A DNA stretch of 64,000 bases, from the NCBI RefSeq assembly GCF_000498755.1, contig NZ_AXUS01000006.1:1-64000 (forward strand). Direction: 5' to 3'. A program made the position numbers and the translations under genes. Positions within the stretch are counted from its first letter, which is position 1, and every line of letters starts with the position of its first letter. The notes under the pieces are model-generated. The model was not told the DNA's origin. It did no database searches and saw only the letters and a list, made by a program, of their open reading frames with translations. This stretch comes from Clostridioides mangenotii TR (GTDB lineage: Bacteria; Bacillota; Clostridia; Peptostreptococcales; Peptostreptococcaceae). Below, one piece after another: positions 52,846-62,208 of this stretch.

Positions 52846-54902
52846 GTGAAAGAAAAAAGTTTAAATAAGGACATTTTAATAGATTCAATACATCAATCAT
52901 TTGTAAAGTTATCACCTAGTCTACAGGTCAAGAATCCTGTAATGTTGGTGGTTTATATAGGAGCCATACTTACAACATGCCTATATTTTCTATCTTTTAC
53001 GGGGATTAAAGACGAAGGTTCAGGATATACCTTGGCTATAGCTTTGATACTTTGGTTTACAGTTCTATTTGCTAATTTTGCGGAAGCAATTGCAGAAGGA
53101 AGGGGGAGAGCTCAGGCAGATAGCTTACGTAGTGCTAGAAAAGATGTAAATGCAAAAAAATAAAATCTAGATTAAATATAGATGATTATACAGAAGTTTT
53201 ATCAAGCAGTTTAAAAAAAGGTGATATCGTTTATGTAAAAGCTGGAGAGCAAATTCCAATGGACGGTGATGTAATAGAAGGTGCGGCTTCTGTAGATGAA
53301 AGCGCGATTACAGGAGAATCGGCTCCAGTTATACGTGAATCAGGTGGGGATAGAAGCGCAGTTACAGGTGGTACTACGTTAGTTTCAGATTGGTTGATTA
53401 TTGAGGTAAGTTCTGAGGCTGGAGAGAGTTTTTTAGATAAGATGATAACTATGGTTGAAGGGGCTTCTAGAAAGAAAACTCCTAATGAAGTTGCTTTACA
53501 GATACTATTAGTAACTCTTACAATAATTTTTATAGTTGTCACAGCAACTCTACTCCCATTTTCAAGTTTTGCAAGTAGTCAAGCTGGAACAGGATCTGCA
53601 ATCTCAGTAACTAACGTAATAGCTTTGTTAGTTTGTCTTGCACCTACTACTATTGGAGCTCTTTTATCTTCAATAGGTATAGCAGGAATGAGTAGACTTA
53701 ACCAAGCTAATGTACTTGCAACAAGCGGACGTGCGATAGAAGCAGCCGGTGATGTCGATGTACTTATGCTAGATAAAACAGGCACTATAACACTAGGTAA
53801 CCGACAAGCAAGTGAATTTATATCGGTTGCAGGGGTATCAGAAGAAGAGTTAGCAGATGCAGCACAACTCTCTTCAATCGCTGATGAAACTGCAGAAGGC
53901 AGAAGCATCGTAGTGCTAGCAAAAGATAAATTCGGTATACGTGGTCGTGATCTATCTAAACTACAAGTAAATTTTGTAGAGTTTACAGCAAAAACACGAA
54001 TGAGCGGTATAGATTATCAAGGTAATGAAATACGTAAGGGAGCTGCAGAAGCTGTTAAAAATTACGTTTTAGCCAAGGGTGGAGATTATCCTAAAGAGTG
54101 CGACGATATAGTTAAACATATTGCAGGGGCAGGAGGAACTCCTTTGGTAGTTGTAAAAAATACTGTTGTTTTAGGAGTTGTTTATTTAAAAGATATAGTA
54201 AAAAAGGGTGTAAAAGAACGCTTTGAAGATATGCGTAAAATGGGTATAAAAACTATAATGATAACTGGTGACAATCCTATGACGGCAGCTGCAATTGCAG
54301 CTGAAGCTGGTGTTGATGATTTCCTAGCTGAGGCAACTCCTGAAGCAAAGTTAGAATTAATTCGCGAGTATCAAAGAGAAGGGCATCTAGTAGCTATGAC
54401 TGGCGATGGAACAAACGATGCACCAGCATTAGCTCAGGCTAATGTAGCTGTTGCTATGAACTCTGGGACACAGGCGGCTAAGGAAGCTGGAAATATGGTA
54501 GATCTAGATTCTAGTCCAACAAAACTTATTGATATAGTTAGAATTGGTAAGCAATTGTTAATGACAAGGGGATCTCTTACTACATTTAGTGTAGCTAACG
54601 ATGTAGCTAAGTATTTTGCTATAATTCCTGTACTATTTTTCAGTATATATCCACAATTAAGGGCTTTAAATCTCATGGGGTTAAGTAGTACTAAGAGTGC
54701 AATATTATCGGCAATCATATACAATACTTTGATTATAATTGCTTTAATTCCATTGGCACTTAAGGGAGTTAAATATAGAGAACTTCCTGCAGAAAAACTA
54801 TTACAGAGAAATATATTAATATACGGTTTAGGTGGTCTTGTAACACCATTTATAGCGATTAAGTTAATAGATACAATTTTGATTATATGTGGTTTAGCGT
54901 GA
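52846..54902 (+). CDS. kdpB: Potassium-transporting ATPase catalytic subunit KdpB, interrupted by a -1 frameshift
   Basis: A P-type ATPase subunit energising K+ uptake. The first frame (GTG 52846, after GGGGTG) gives 105 residues, ending TAA 53161 directly after seven A. The second frame is open from 53160 ([14 protein letters not shown]) to 54902. It carries the actuator motif [12 protein letters not shown] in the ion path, the phosphorylated Asp in DKTGT, the [10 protein letters not shown] hinge and the C-terminal helices. Joined, they make about 685 residues, the normal KdpB length with nothing missing, so a single -1 shift or one extra A restores it. It may be a true mutation, a base-call error, or recoding at the A-run. 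All other kdp genes are intact. Confidence 0.9.
53154..53163 (+). other. A-run followed by stop: frameshift site in kdpB
   Basis: Seven A (53154-53160) read as A-AAA-AAA in the first frame, a perfect -1 slippery heptamer, with TAA immediately next (53161-53163). Downstream structure is weak (ATCTA/TAGAT), and the nearest SD-like AAGGGGGAG is about 45 bases upstream, too far for a typical stimulator. Confidence 0.6.
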
Positions 54903-54913
54903 GGTGAATTAAA

Positions 54914-55474
54914 ATGAAAAAAGTATATGAAATATTAAGACCAGCAGTTATGTGTTTTTTTATTATGACAGTAATATGTGGGATTATTTATACAATAGCT
55001 GTGACTGGTGTTGCACAGGTTTTATTTCCGCAGCAAGCAAATGGAAGCATTGTAAAAGTTACACTAAAAGATGGTACAAAAAAGGATTACGGGTCTGAGC
55101 TAATAGCCCAAGAATTTACGAAAAGAGAGTATTTAATTGGAAGACCTATGGGAACAACAAATTTATCGCCTGTAAGTGATGAACAGAAAAATATAGTAAA
55201 AAACAGAATTAAATGGTGGCATGAATTTGATCCAAATAATAAAAAAGAAATTCCAATTGATTTAATTACTGCTTCTGGCAGTGGAGTTGACCCTAATATT
55301 ACTTTACAAGCTGCAAAGTTTCAAGTAAGTAGAATATCAAAAGAGAGAGGTCTTTCTGAAGATAAGGTAAGAGAGACAATAGATAAATATACTACTAGAA
55401 GATTGCTTGGATTCTTAGGCGAACCATCAGTAAATGTTCTAAAAGTTAACTTATCTCTAGATGATCTAATATAG
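54914..55474 (+). CDS. kdpC: Potassium-transporting ATPase subunit KdpC
   Basis: 186 residues: one N-terminal membrane helix (VMCFFIMTVICGIIYTIAVT) and an extracytoplasmic domain with ASGSGVDPNITLQAAKFQVSR and the final GEPSVNVLKVNLSLD, typical of KdpC. It stabilises the complex and aids K+ binding. Full length; 11 bases after kdpB. Confidence 0.95.
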   Translation: MKKVYEILRPAVMCFFIMTVICGIIYTIAVTGVAQVLFPQQANGSIVKVTLKDGTKKDYGSELIAQEFTKREYLIGRPMGTTNLSPVSDEQKNIVKNRIKWWHEFDPNNKKEIPIDLITASGSGVDPNITLQAAKFQVSRISKERGLSEDKVRETIDKYTTRRLLGFLGEPSVNVLKVNLSLDDLI

Positions 55475-55518
55475 ACTTTTGTTGTGATATAATACTAATC
55501 AAAGGAAGTGATACTTCA

Positions 55519-58236
55519 GTGGAAAATTTAGATAATCGCCCTAATCCAGATGATATCTTGGAAGAAATTCTTGAGCAAGGAAATGATAAAAAATCTGGGA
55601 GGTTAAAAATATTTTTTGGATATGCAGCAGGTGTAGGTAAAACCTATGCAATGCTTGATGATGCACAAGAACAATTAAAATGCGGTATAGACGTATTAGT
55701 AGGATATGTTGAACCGCATACTAGACCTGAGACCATGCAACTTTTGCATGGTCTATCAGCTTTAGAACCAAAGAAGATTAATTATAGAAATATAGAATTA
55801 AAAGAGTTTGATTTAAATGAAGCATTAAAAAAGAAACCAGAACTTATCTTGGTAGATGAACTTGCACATACAAATGCTAAGGGAGTAAGAAATAAAAAGA
55901 GATATCAAGATATAGAAGAACTTTTAAATGCGGGAATAGACGTATATACAACTATAAACGTTCAACATATTGAAAGTTTAAATAATGTAGTTGATGATAT
56001 AACCAAAATAAATGTTCAGGAGACAGTTCCTGATTATGTATTTGATCGTGCAGACAAGATTAAATTAATTGATATTGATCCTGATGAGTTACTTCACCGA
56101 TTGAAGGAAGGAAAAATTTATAGGTCTGAGCGTGCTACAACTGCTATGAGCAACTTCTTTACTAGAGAAAATTTGAAATTACTCCGTGAAATTGCAATAC
56201 GTAAAGTAGCCGACAGAATAAGTAACGAAAATCAAAATGAGCGAAAACTCTCAGAAAAAATGGCAAACACTAAGTTATTGGTGTGTATTGGCCCATCTCC
56301 ATCTAGCGCAAAATGTATAAGGTGGACAGCAAGAGCTGCCGAGGCTTTTCACGCTCCATGGACAGCATTATATGTAGAAAATATGGGAAGTGAAAATTTA
56401 AGTATTGAACAACAAAAAACACTTAGAGCAAATATAGATTTAGCTGAAAAGTTAGGTGCAGAAATAACTAACTTAACGGGACATGATATTGCTACAGTAA
56501 TCTCTGAATATGCAAAATTGTCAGGGATTACAAATATAGTTATAGGGAAGAGCCGAAATAAAAAGACTTTAAAGAGCTTGTTTGAGATTGACCTTGAAGA
56601 CAAGTTAATATCTTTGTTACCTAGTATAGAAATTCATATAATACCAGGAAGCTTACCTTACAGGCCTTATAGAAATAAATCTTATGAAAAAACAAAAAAT
56701 ACTGAGCATGATTATAAATTTAAGCTTTCATGGCAAGATAATTTAAAGACATTTGCTTTACTAATACTTTCAACATTAATTGGGATAGTGCTAAGAAAGT
56801 TTGATATAGGTGAGCAAAATATAATTATGGTGTATATTTTATCCGTTCTAGTCATTTCAAGGATTACAACCGGTTACATATACGGAATTATTTCTTCAAT
56901 ACTAAGTGTTCTAATATTTAACTTTTTCTTTACAGAACCATACTTCACATTTAATGCAATAAAAGTAGGATATCCGTTAACATTTGTGATAATGCTACTA
57001 GTTGCCCTTATTACTAGTGCACTTACAGTAAGAATAAAGACACAGGCTAAGGTAGCGGTAGCGAGGGAGAGACGAACAGATATATTGTATGAAATAAATA
57101 AAAAACTTTTAACAACGAGGGGATTAGAGAATATAGTTGAACTAGTAAATGAGTATATAGTAAATATATTCGAAAGGTCTGCAGTTATATATACTATCAA
57201 TAGCAATAATAAGATGATCGGGAATTTAATGAGGGAAGCTTCTGATTTAGAGTCCACCTTTATGAATGAAGAAGATGAAAGAGCAGTAGCCCATTGGGTA
57301 TTTGTAAATAACAAATCAGCTGGATCAGGAACAGATACTTTGATGGGAGCAGGAGCTTTTTATATGCCGGTTACATCTCAGGGTAAAGTGCTGGCAACAA
57401 TAGGAATTTCCTGTATTAATGGAGAATTAAATAACAATAATAAATTATTTTTAAAAATGATATCATCTCAGTTAGCGATGGCATTGGAGAGGCAAAATCT
57501 ATCTGATGAACAAAAAGATATACTTGTAGCTTCTGAAAAAGAAAAAATGAGAAGCAACCTTCTTAGAGCTATATCTCACGATCTTAGGACACCTCTTACT
57601 GGAATACTCGGCGCAAGCTCAGCTATTTTAGAGAATGATGGTAATTTAGACCAAGAAACTCATGATAAATTAATTTCAAATATAAAAGAAGATTCACAGT
57701 GGTTAATTCGCTTGGTAGAAAACATTCTCTCAGTTACACGAATAAATGAAGGGACTATGAATGTTTCTAAGCATCCGGAAGCTGCAGAAGAAATAGTTGC
57801 AGAAGCTATAGGCAGGATAAAAAATAGATTTAGGGATCTAAATATAACCGTAAATGTTCCTGAGGAATTGTTGATTGTACCTATGGATGGAACTTTGATT
57901 GCTCAAGTACTTATGAATTTGTTAGAGAATGCTGTTATACATTCAAAAGATGATAAGGCAATTGAAGTAAATCTGAAGAAAATTGGAAAGTTTGCAATGT
58001 TTGAAGTCATAGATAATGGAAAGGGAATTTCTAAAGAGGATTTTCCTCACTTGTTTGAAAGTTATATGCCTAATGAACATAATTCATCTGATTCAACTAG
58101 AGGTATGGGCATAGGATTATCAATTTGCATGTCAATAATTAAAGCACATAATGGTAAAATAGAAGCAGAGAACAGAAAAGACGGTGGCGCTATTTTTAGA
58201 TTCGCATTGCCACTTGAAGGGGGCAAATTATTATGA
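55519..58236 (+). CDS. kdpD: Potassium-sensing histidine kinase KdpD
   Basis: 905 residues in the canonical order: KdpD N-terminal domain with Walker A FGYAAGVGKTYAML, a universal-stress-like domain (about 250-375), four membrane helices (about 405-505), a GAF-like domain, HisKA with the phospho-His in AISHDLRTPLTGI, and HATPase with DNGKGISKEDF and GMGIGLSI. Senses K+ limitation or turgor. The start is GTG 55519, 10 bases after AAAGGAAG. It overlaps kdpE by ATGA, giving a coupled two-component pair. Confidence 0.95.
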   Translation: MENLDNRPNPDDILEEILEQGNDKKSGRLKIFFGYAAGVGKTYAMLDDAQEQLKCGIDVLVGYVEPHTRPETMQLLHGLSALEPKKINYRNIELKEFDLNEALKKKPELILVDELAHTNAKGVRNKKRYQDIEELLNAGIDVYTTINVQHIESLNNVVDDITKINVQETVPDYVFDRADKIKLIDIDPDELLHRLKEGKIYRSERATTAMSNFFTRENLKLLREIAIRKVADRISNENQNERKLSEKMANTKLLVCIGPSPSSAKCIRWTARAAEAFHAPWTALYVENMGSENLSIEQQKTLRANIDLAEKLGAEITNLTGHDIATVISEYAKLSGITNIVIGKSRNKKTLKSLFEIDLEDKLISLLPSIEIHIIPGSLPYRPYRNKSYEKTKNTEHDYKFKLSWQDNLKTFALLILSTLIGIVLRKFDIGEQNIIMVYILSVLVISRITTGYIYGIISSILSVLIFNFFFTEPYFTFNAIKVGYPLTFVIMLLVALITSALTVRIKTQAKVAVARERRTDILYEINKKLLTTRGLENIVELVNEYIVNIFERSAVIYTINSNNKMIGNLMREASDLESTFMNEEDERAVAHWVFVNNKSAGSGTDTLMGAGAFYMPVTSQGKVLATIGISCINGELNNNNKLFLKMISSQLAMALERQNLSDEQKDILVASEKEKMRSNLLRAISHDLRTPLTGILGASSAILENDGNLDQETHDKLISNIKEDSQWLIRLVENILSVTRINEGTMNVSKHPEAAEEIVAEAIGRIKNRFRDLNITVNVPEELLIVPMDGTLIAQVLMNLLENAVIHSKDDKAIEVNLKKIGKFAMFEVIDNGKGISKEDFPHLFESYMPNEHNSSDSTRGMGIGLSICMSIIKAHNGKIEAENRKDGGAIFRFALPLEGGKLL

Positions 58237-58937
58237 GTATGGATCCAGTTATTTTAATTGTAGAAGATGATGAGACTATATGCAATTTTATATCAGCTGT
58301 ACTTACATCAAATAATTATAGTGTAGTTAAAACTGGGAAGGGAAGAGAAGCTCTAGAAATGAATGCTTCACGTGTTCCTGATTTAATACTTTTAGATTTA
58401 GGTCTTCCAGATATGGATGGTATAGATGTATTAAAAAATATAAGACAGTGGTCAAAAGTTCCAATAATAGTTATTTCTGCTAGAGGGCATGAAAGAGAAA
58501 AAGTAGAAGCTCTTGATTTAGAAGCAGATGATTATATTGTCAAACCTTTTGGAACATCAGAACTACTCGCTAGAATACGTACAGCTATTAGACATAGCAC
58601 AAAGCAGCAAGTAGTAGGAAGTTTTGAAATTAAAGATAAAGTAAGTATTGGCGATCTCGAAATAGATTATGACAAGCGTTTAGTAACATTAGAAGATGAA
58701 AAAATACATTTAACTCCTATTGAGTATAAAATAATAGTTCTATTATTTAAAAATGCTGGAAAGGTACTTACCCATGATTTTATAATAAAAGAAATATGGG
58801 GTCCGTATACAAATGAGAGCCAAACACTCAGAGTAAATATGGCAAATATTCGCCGAAAAATAGAAACCAATCCAGGCGAACCAAAATATATTCTGACCGA
58901 GATGGGTGTAGGTTATAGGATGGTTGATGAAATATAA
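58233..58937 (+). CDS. kdpE: Response regulator KdpE (OmpR family)
   Basis: 234 residues. Receiver domain with acidic pocket EDDE (11-14), phospho-acceptor Asp55 in LLDLGLPDMDG, and Lys in DDYIVKPFG; C-terminal OmpR-type winged helix (LTPIEYKIIVLLFKNAGKVLT, NIRRKIE). When phosphorylated by KdpD it should activate kdpF through the repeat at 50960-50976. Confidence 0.95.
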   Translation: MSMDPVILIVEDDETICNFISAVLTSNNYSVVKTGKGREALEMNASRVPDLILLDLGLPDMDGIDVLKNIRQWSKVPIIVISARGHEREKVEALDLEADDYIVKPFGTSELLARIRTAIRHSTKQQVVGSFEIKDKVSIGDLEIDYDKRLVTLEDEKIHLTPIEYKIIVLLFKNAGKVLTHDFIIKEIWGPYTNESQTLRVNMANIRRKIETNPGEPKYILTEMGVGYRMVDEI

Positions 58938-58990
58938 ATTAATTTATATATTAAACAATTTATTAAATCTAATTGTGAGGAGAGATAATC

Positions 58991-59764
58991 ATGAAAAATG
59001 CAATTCTTGAAAAGTTTAAAAAAGGCGAGAAAACTATTGGAACATTTACACTACTAAAAAGTGCAACAGCTGTAGAGGCACTTGGATACACTGATTTTGA
59101 TTTTGTTGTGATAGATACAGAACATACTTCTGTGGGTGTAGAGAGTGCAGTAGAGTATATATCAGCAGCTCAAAATGCAGGTCTAACTCCGATGGTAAGA
59201 GTAAATGAAGTTTCTAGAAGTCCAATACTAAGATTACTAGATGCAGGGGCACAGGCACTTGTAGTTCCATGTATAAATACAGTTGAAGATGTTAAAGAGA
59301 TTGTGCAATATGCAAAATATACGCCATTAGGATCGAGAGGATTTTGTCCAACTAGAGACGGAGGATGGGGATTTGCTGACCATGCGGCTTCTGGACTAGA
59401 AAATTATATGGAGTATTGCAATAAAAATACTCTATTAATTCCTCAATGTGAGACAATAGGTTGTTTAGAAAATATTGATGAGATAGTAAATATAGATGGA
59501 GTTGATGGTATTTTAATTGGGCCTTTTGATCTATCTATTGCAATGAATAAGCCAGCTAAATTTGATGATCCTGAAGTAAAAGGAGCCATAAAACGCATAC
59601 TAAATGCCTGTAAAGCAGCTGGAAAAATAGCTTTTATATTTACAGGAAGTGTAGACGATGCAAACCAATATTTGGATGAGGGGTTTGATTGTGTAGGGGT
59701 TGGACTAGATACGGTAGTTTACATAAATGCCTACAGAGATATTGTTTCAAAACTAAAATTGTAA
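58991..59764 (+). CDS. HpcH/HpaI family aldolase
   Basis: A 257-residue class II pyruvate-type aldolase. Family segments: FVVIDTEHTSVGVESA, MVRVNEVSRSPILRLLDAGAQ, GSRGFCPTRDGGWGF, and metal ligands in PQCETIGCLEN and GPFDLSIAM. It cleaves or forms a 4-hydroxy-2-oxo acid with pyruvate; the aldehyde partner is unknown. GTGAGGAGAG precedes ATG. No aromatic degradation genes are near. Confidence 0.9.
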   Translation: MKNAILEKFKKGEKTIGTFTLLKSATAVEALGYTDFDFVVIDTEHTSVGVESAVEYISAAQNAGLTPMVRVNEVSRSPILRLLDAGAQALVVPCINTVEDVKEIVQYAKYTPLGSRGFCPTRDGGWGFADHAASGLENYMEYCNKNTLLIPQCETIGCLENIDEIVNIDGVDGILIGPFDLSIAMNKPAKFDDPEVKGAIKRILNACKAAGKIAFIFTGSVDDANQYLDEGFDCVGVGLDTVVYINAYRDIVSKLKL

Positions 59765-59791
59765 TATCTTAACTATATATAAATAAAATAG

Positions 59792-59839
59792 CACATCTGT
59801 ATGTATTTTACTGAAGCAGCAATACAAAATACAGATGTG
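59792..59839 (+). terminator. Hairpin after the aldolase gene, probable terminator
   Basis: Perfect 11-bp stem CACATCTGTAT (59792-59802) / ATACAGATGTG (59829-59839), with partial pairing inside the loop, followed by the loose T-rich ATATTTATTAT. Confidence 0.65.
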
Positions 59840-59933
59840 ATATTTATTATATAATTAAAATATATAATAAGGTAGATATTGAAATGTACTAATCTTAAAG
59901 TTAGTTGGCAATATAAGGGGAAGGGGAAATAAA

Positions 59934-60575
59934 ATGAAATTTAAAAGAATATTATACCTAATGTTAATAATAACAGTTATGGTAGTGGTAGCAGCTTGTG
60001 GAGCTAAAAAACCAACTCCAAAAGAGGCGGCAGAAGTATTAGTAAATACAATGATATATCAAAAAGATGAGGATATAAAGAAATATGAATCTGTATTTAA
60101 CAAAGATGCAACTCAATTAAAAGAAGGGGCAGAAAATTTGTTTAAAGCTGGATTTTCTACGTCTCCAGATTTAGGATTTAGCGATAAAGAGGTTACAGAT
60201 TTATGGAATATGATTCTTAAACAGATGAATGATAAAGCTACATATACAGTAGAGGTAGTTAAAAACGACAAAACTAATCCAGAAATAATTATTAAGATAA
60301 AAGGAATAAGAATGACATCAATAACTACTACAAATCAATCCGAAATTAAGGAAGCAGTTCAAAAAGATCCAACAATAGCGCAAGATAAAGCAAAAAGAAC
60401 TAAATTACTTATAAGTGTTATGAAAGACGCTATAAAAAATATTGAAGCAAGTGATACAGAGGTAACAATACCAGTTAAACTTGAGCCAAATAAAGATAGC
60501 AAAAATAAATGGCAAATAGTTGATGAAATCCAGACAACTAGTAAAATAGCAACTGCATTTTTACTTGGACAATAA
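59934..60575 (+). CDS. Lipoprotein of unknown function (DUF5105-like)
   Basis: 213 residues. Lipoprotein signal with basic start MKFKR and lipobox VAAC (Cys22). The mature part (KEAAEVLVNTMIYQKDED, YTVEVVKND, VTIPVKLEP, WQIVDEI) resembles the DUF5105 secreted fold, but I am not certain. AAGGGGAAGGGG lies before ATG. No partner gene is adjacent. Confidence 0.75.
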   Translation: MKFKRILYLMLIITVMVVVAACGAKKPTPKEAAEVLVNTMIYQKDEDIKKYESVFNKDATQLKEGAENLFKAGFSTSPDLGFSDKEVTDLWNMILKQMNDKATYTVEVVKNDKTNPEIIIKIKGIRMTSITTTNQSEIKEAVQKDPTIAQDKAKRTKLLISVMKDAIKNIEASDTEVTIPVKLEPNKDSKNKWQIVDEIQTTSKIATAFLLGQ

Positions 60576-60731
60576 AAATTTATAGATACAAGTCTTTTAC
60601 AAAAAGTTGATCATTATATGAACATTTAATTACTTTGGACCAGAGTATTTAACTTGAATTAAGATATAATAAACTATAAAATAATATCAAATGTAATAAG
60701 TTCAATATTAAATACTATAGGAGAGATTAAG

Positions 60732-61274
60732 ATGAAAAAAGCTTTAATAATAGTAGATTATCAATATGACTTTGTAGCAGATGATGGAGCGTTAACTGTG
60801 GGAAAATTAGCTCAAGATATTCAAGCTCATCTAAAAAATTTAGCTAGAGATTATGAAGAGGAAGATATATTTTTTACTTTTGATGATCATGATTTTGATG
60901 ATTGGAAAAATAAAAAGACTCCAGAAGCAAGTGTATTCAATGAGCATTGCATAAATGGAACTAAAGGATATCAAATATATGGGGATATAAAAGGAAAAGA
61001 CAATATCGAAAACCATGTAAATAAAAAAGCTTATTGTCCGAAGCAAACTTTTTTGGAGGGAATAATTAAAAAATATAATGATGTAACTGTGGTTGGAGTG
61101 GTAACTGACATATGTGTATTTCAAACTGTAATAGGATTGTACACAGTTGCAGTAAATTTAGGAGAGAAGATAAATATAAATGTAGATCCAAAAGCATGTG
61201 CTTCTTTTAACCCGAATCGAGAAAAGTGGTCTCTTGAATATATGGAGCAAGTACTTGGGGTTAATGTGAAATAA
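60732..61274 (+). CDS. Isochorismatase-like cysteine hydrolase (nicotinamidase-type)
   Basis: 180 residues. The catalytic triad of the family is in place: Asp9 in IIVDYQYDF, Lys104 in YCPKQTF, Cys128 in VVTDICV. The metal-binding DDHD near residues 51-54 and the HCINGTKG segment fit nicotinamidase-type enzymes, so conversion of nicotinamide to nicotinate is possible. ATAGGAGAG precedes ATG. A monocistronic unit. Confidence 0.85.
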   Translation: MKKALIIVDYQYDFVADDGALTVGKLAQDIQAHLKNLARDYEEEDIFFTFDDHDFDDWKNKKTPEASVFNEHCINGTKGYQIYGDIKGKDNIENHVNKKAYCPKQTFLEGIIKKYNDVTVVGVVTDICVFQTVIGLYTVAVNLGEKININVDPKACASFNPNREKWSLEYMEQVLGVNVK

Positions 61275-61389
61275 ACAAATTTCAATAGTCGTCTTTAAAT
61301 AGGGATGCACTGTAATACAAGGAGAAGAGAAGTGAGTTGGTCTGGTCTCCTTATATAGGATTTGATAAATGTCCACTGTACAAATATTG

Positions 61390-61431
61390 TTATGATGTTA
61401 AGAAATTAAACAACTGGCCAATTCTATACAT
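61390..61431 (-). pseudogene. MerR-family regulator remnant (N-terminal codons only)
   Basis: ATG 61431 after GGAGGTG opens a frame starting MYRIGQL, the classic start of MerR-type DNA-binding domains, but it stops after 13 codons. No helix-turn-helix continues in any minus frame. The plus strand of the same stretch also has a 45-codon stop-free reading (WSPYIGFDKCPLYKYC), so which strand once coded is not fully certain. Confidence 0.4.
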
Positions 61432-61449
61432 CGATTCACCTCCAATTTT

Positions 61450-61480
61450 AGTATAAGCATACCCTACACGGTAGAGTCAA
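61450..61480 (-). promoter_or_regulatory. MerR-type promoter with 19-bp spacer and internal dyad
   Basis: On the minus strand TTGACT (61480-61475), a 19-base spacer and TATACT (61455-61450). The spacer holds the dyad ACCCTAC-ACG-GTAGAGT (61461-61477, plus strand), one G-U-type mismatch. An overlong spacer with a central dyad is the hallmark of MerR-regulated promoters. The 357-base gap 61275-61631 otherwise shows only AT-rich sequence. Confidence 0.6.
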
Positions 61481-61631
61481 GAAAAAGTAATATATAATAG
61501 TAATTATTATAGGATAATCATAGTAATATAAAATAAATATGAGAACTCGTTTGGTCAAATAAGTAGGCTATGGATTATACTTGGTAAAGTGTGTATAATT
61601 AAGAGGTAGAATTTAAAGAAAAGGTGATGAC

Positions 61632-62024
61632 ATGAGCAAAAAAAAGTCTAAAAAAATTAGAAAAAATAAACAGAATTATAGAAACAATGTATTAAATACA
61701 AAAAAAGAAGTTAAAGAAAAGCAAGTTGATCCACTAACAATTATTATAGCTAGATCACATATAGTTGTGGCAGTTATTTTGCTTGTCTGTGCAGCACTTA
61801 CATTTACTGATATTATACCATTTAGTATAATTGCTACTGTAATGCTTCTTTCCTTGGTATTTCAACAATTACTTGTTGGTTATGGTTCATACAAGCAGAA
61901 AAATTACTACAAATTAGTTTATTCAATTGCTATGGTTGTACTAATAGTTATCGGATACTTAATTGTTATAGGGAAGATAGATATAAGCTCCATAGGCGAT
62001 CTACTAAATATGTCTAAAAAGTAA
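61632..62024 (+). CDS. Small membrane protein, unknown function
   Basis: 130 residues. A very basic N-terminus (MSKKKSKKIRKNKQNYRNN) is followed by three hydrophobic helices (about 41-62, 64-82, 93-113). No family recognised. AAAGGTGATGAC holds the SD before ATG 61632. A 10-bp inverted repeat (62045-62054, 62070-62079) lies just downstream and may be its weak terminator. Confidence 0.65.
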   Translation: MSKKKSKKIRKNKQNYRNNVLNTKKEVKEKQVDPLTIIIARSHIVVAVILLVCAALTFTDIIPFSIIATVMLLSLVFQQLLVGYGSYKQKNYYKLVYSIAMVVLIVIGYLIVIGKIDISSIGDLLNMSKK

Positions 62025-62208
62025 AAGTAAGTTTTAGGAGATAAAAATATACTTATATGTGAAAATCAGAAGTATATTTAGGAAATAAAAAATTTATATA
62101 CAAATAGTTAAAAAATAATAGTATATCTGTGATTTATGATTATGGATATCTTTTATGTGCATAATTACATAATAGAGTAGCTATAAATTAGGATGGTGAA
62201 TGCTATAG

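Noticed and set aside
53154-53163. Firm call of programmed -1 frameshifting in kdpB
   Set aside because: The heptamer is perfect, but there is no close upstream SD or strong downstream structure, and a missing base or mutation explains it equally well; left as an open finding.
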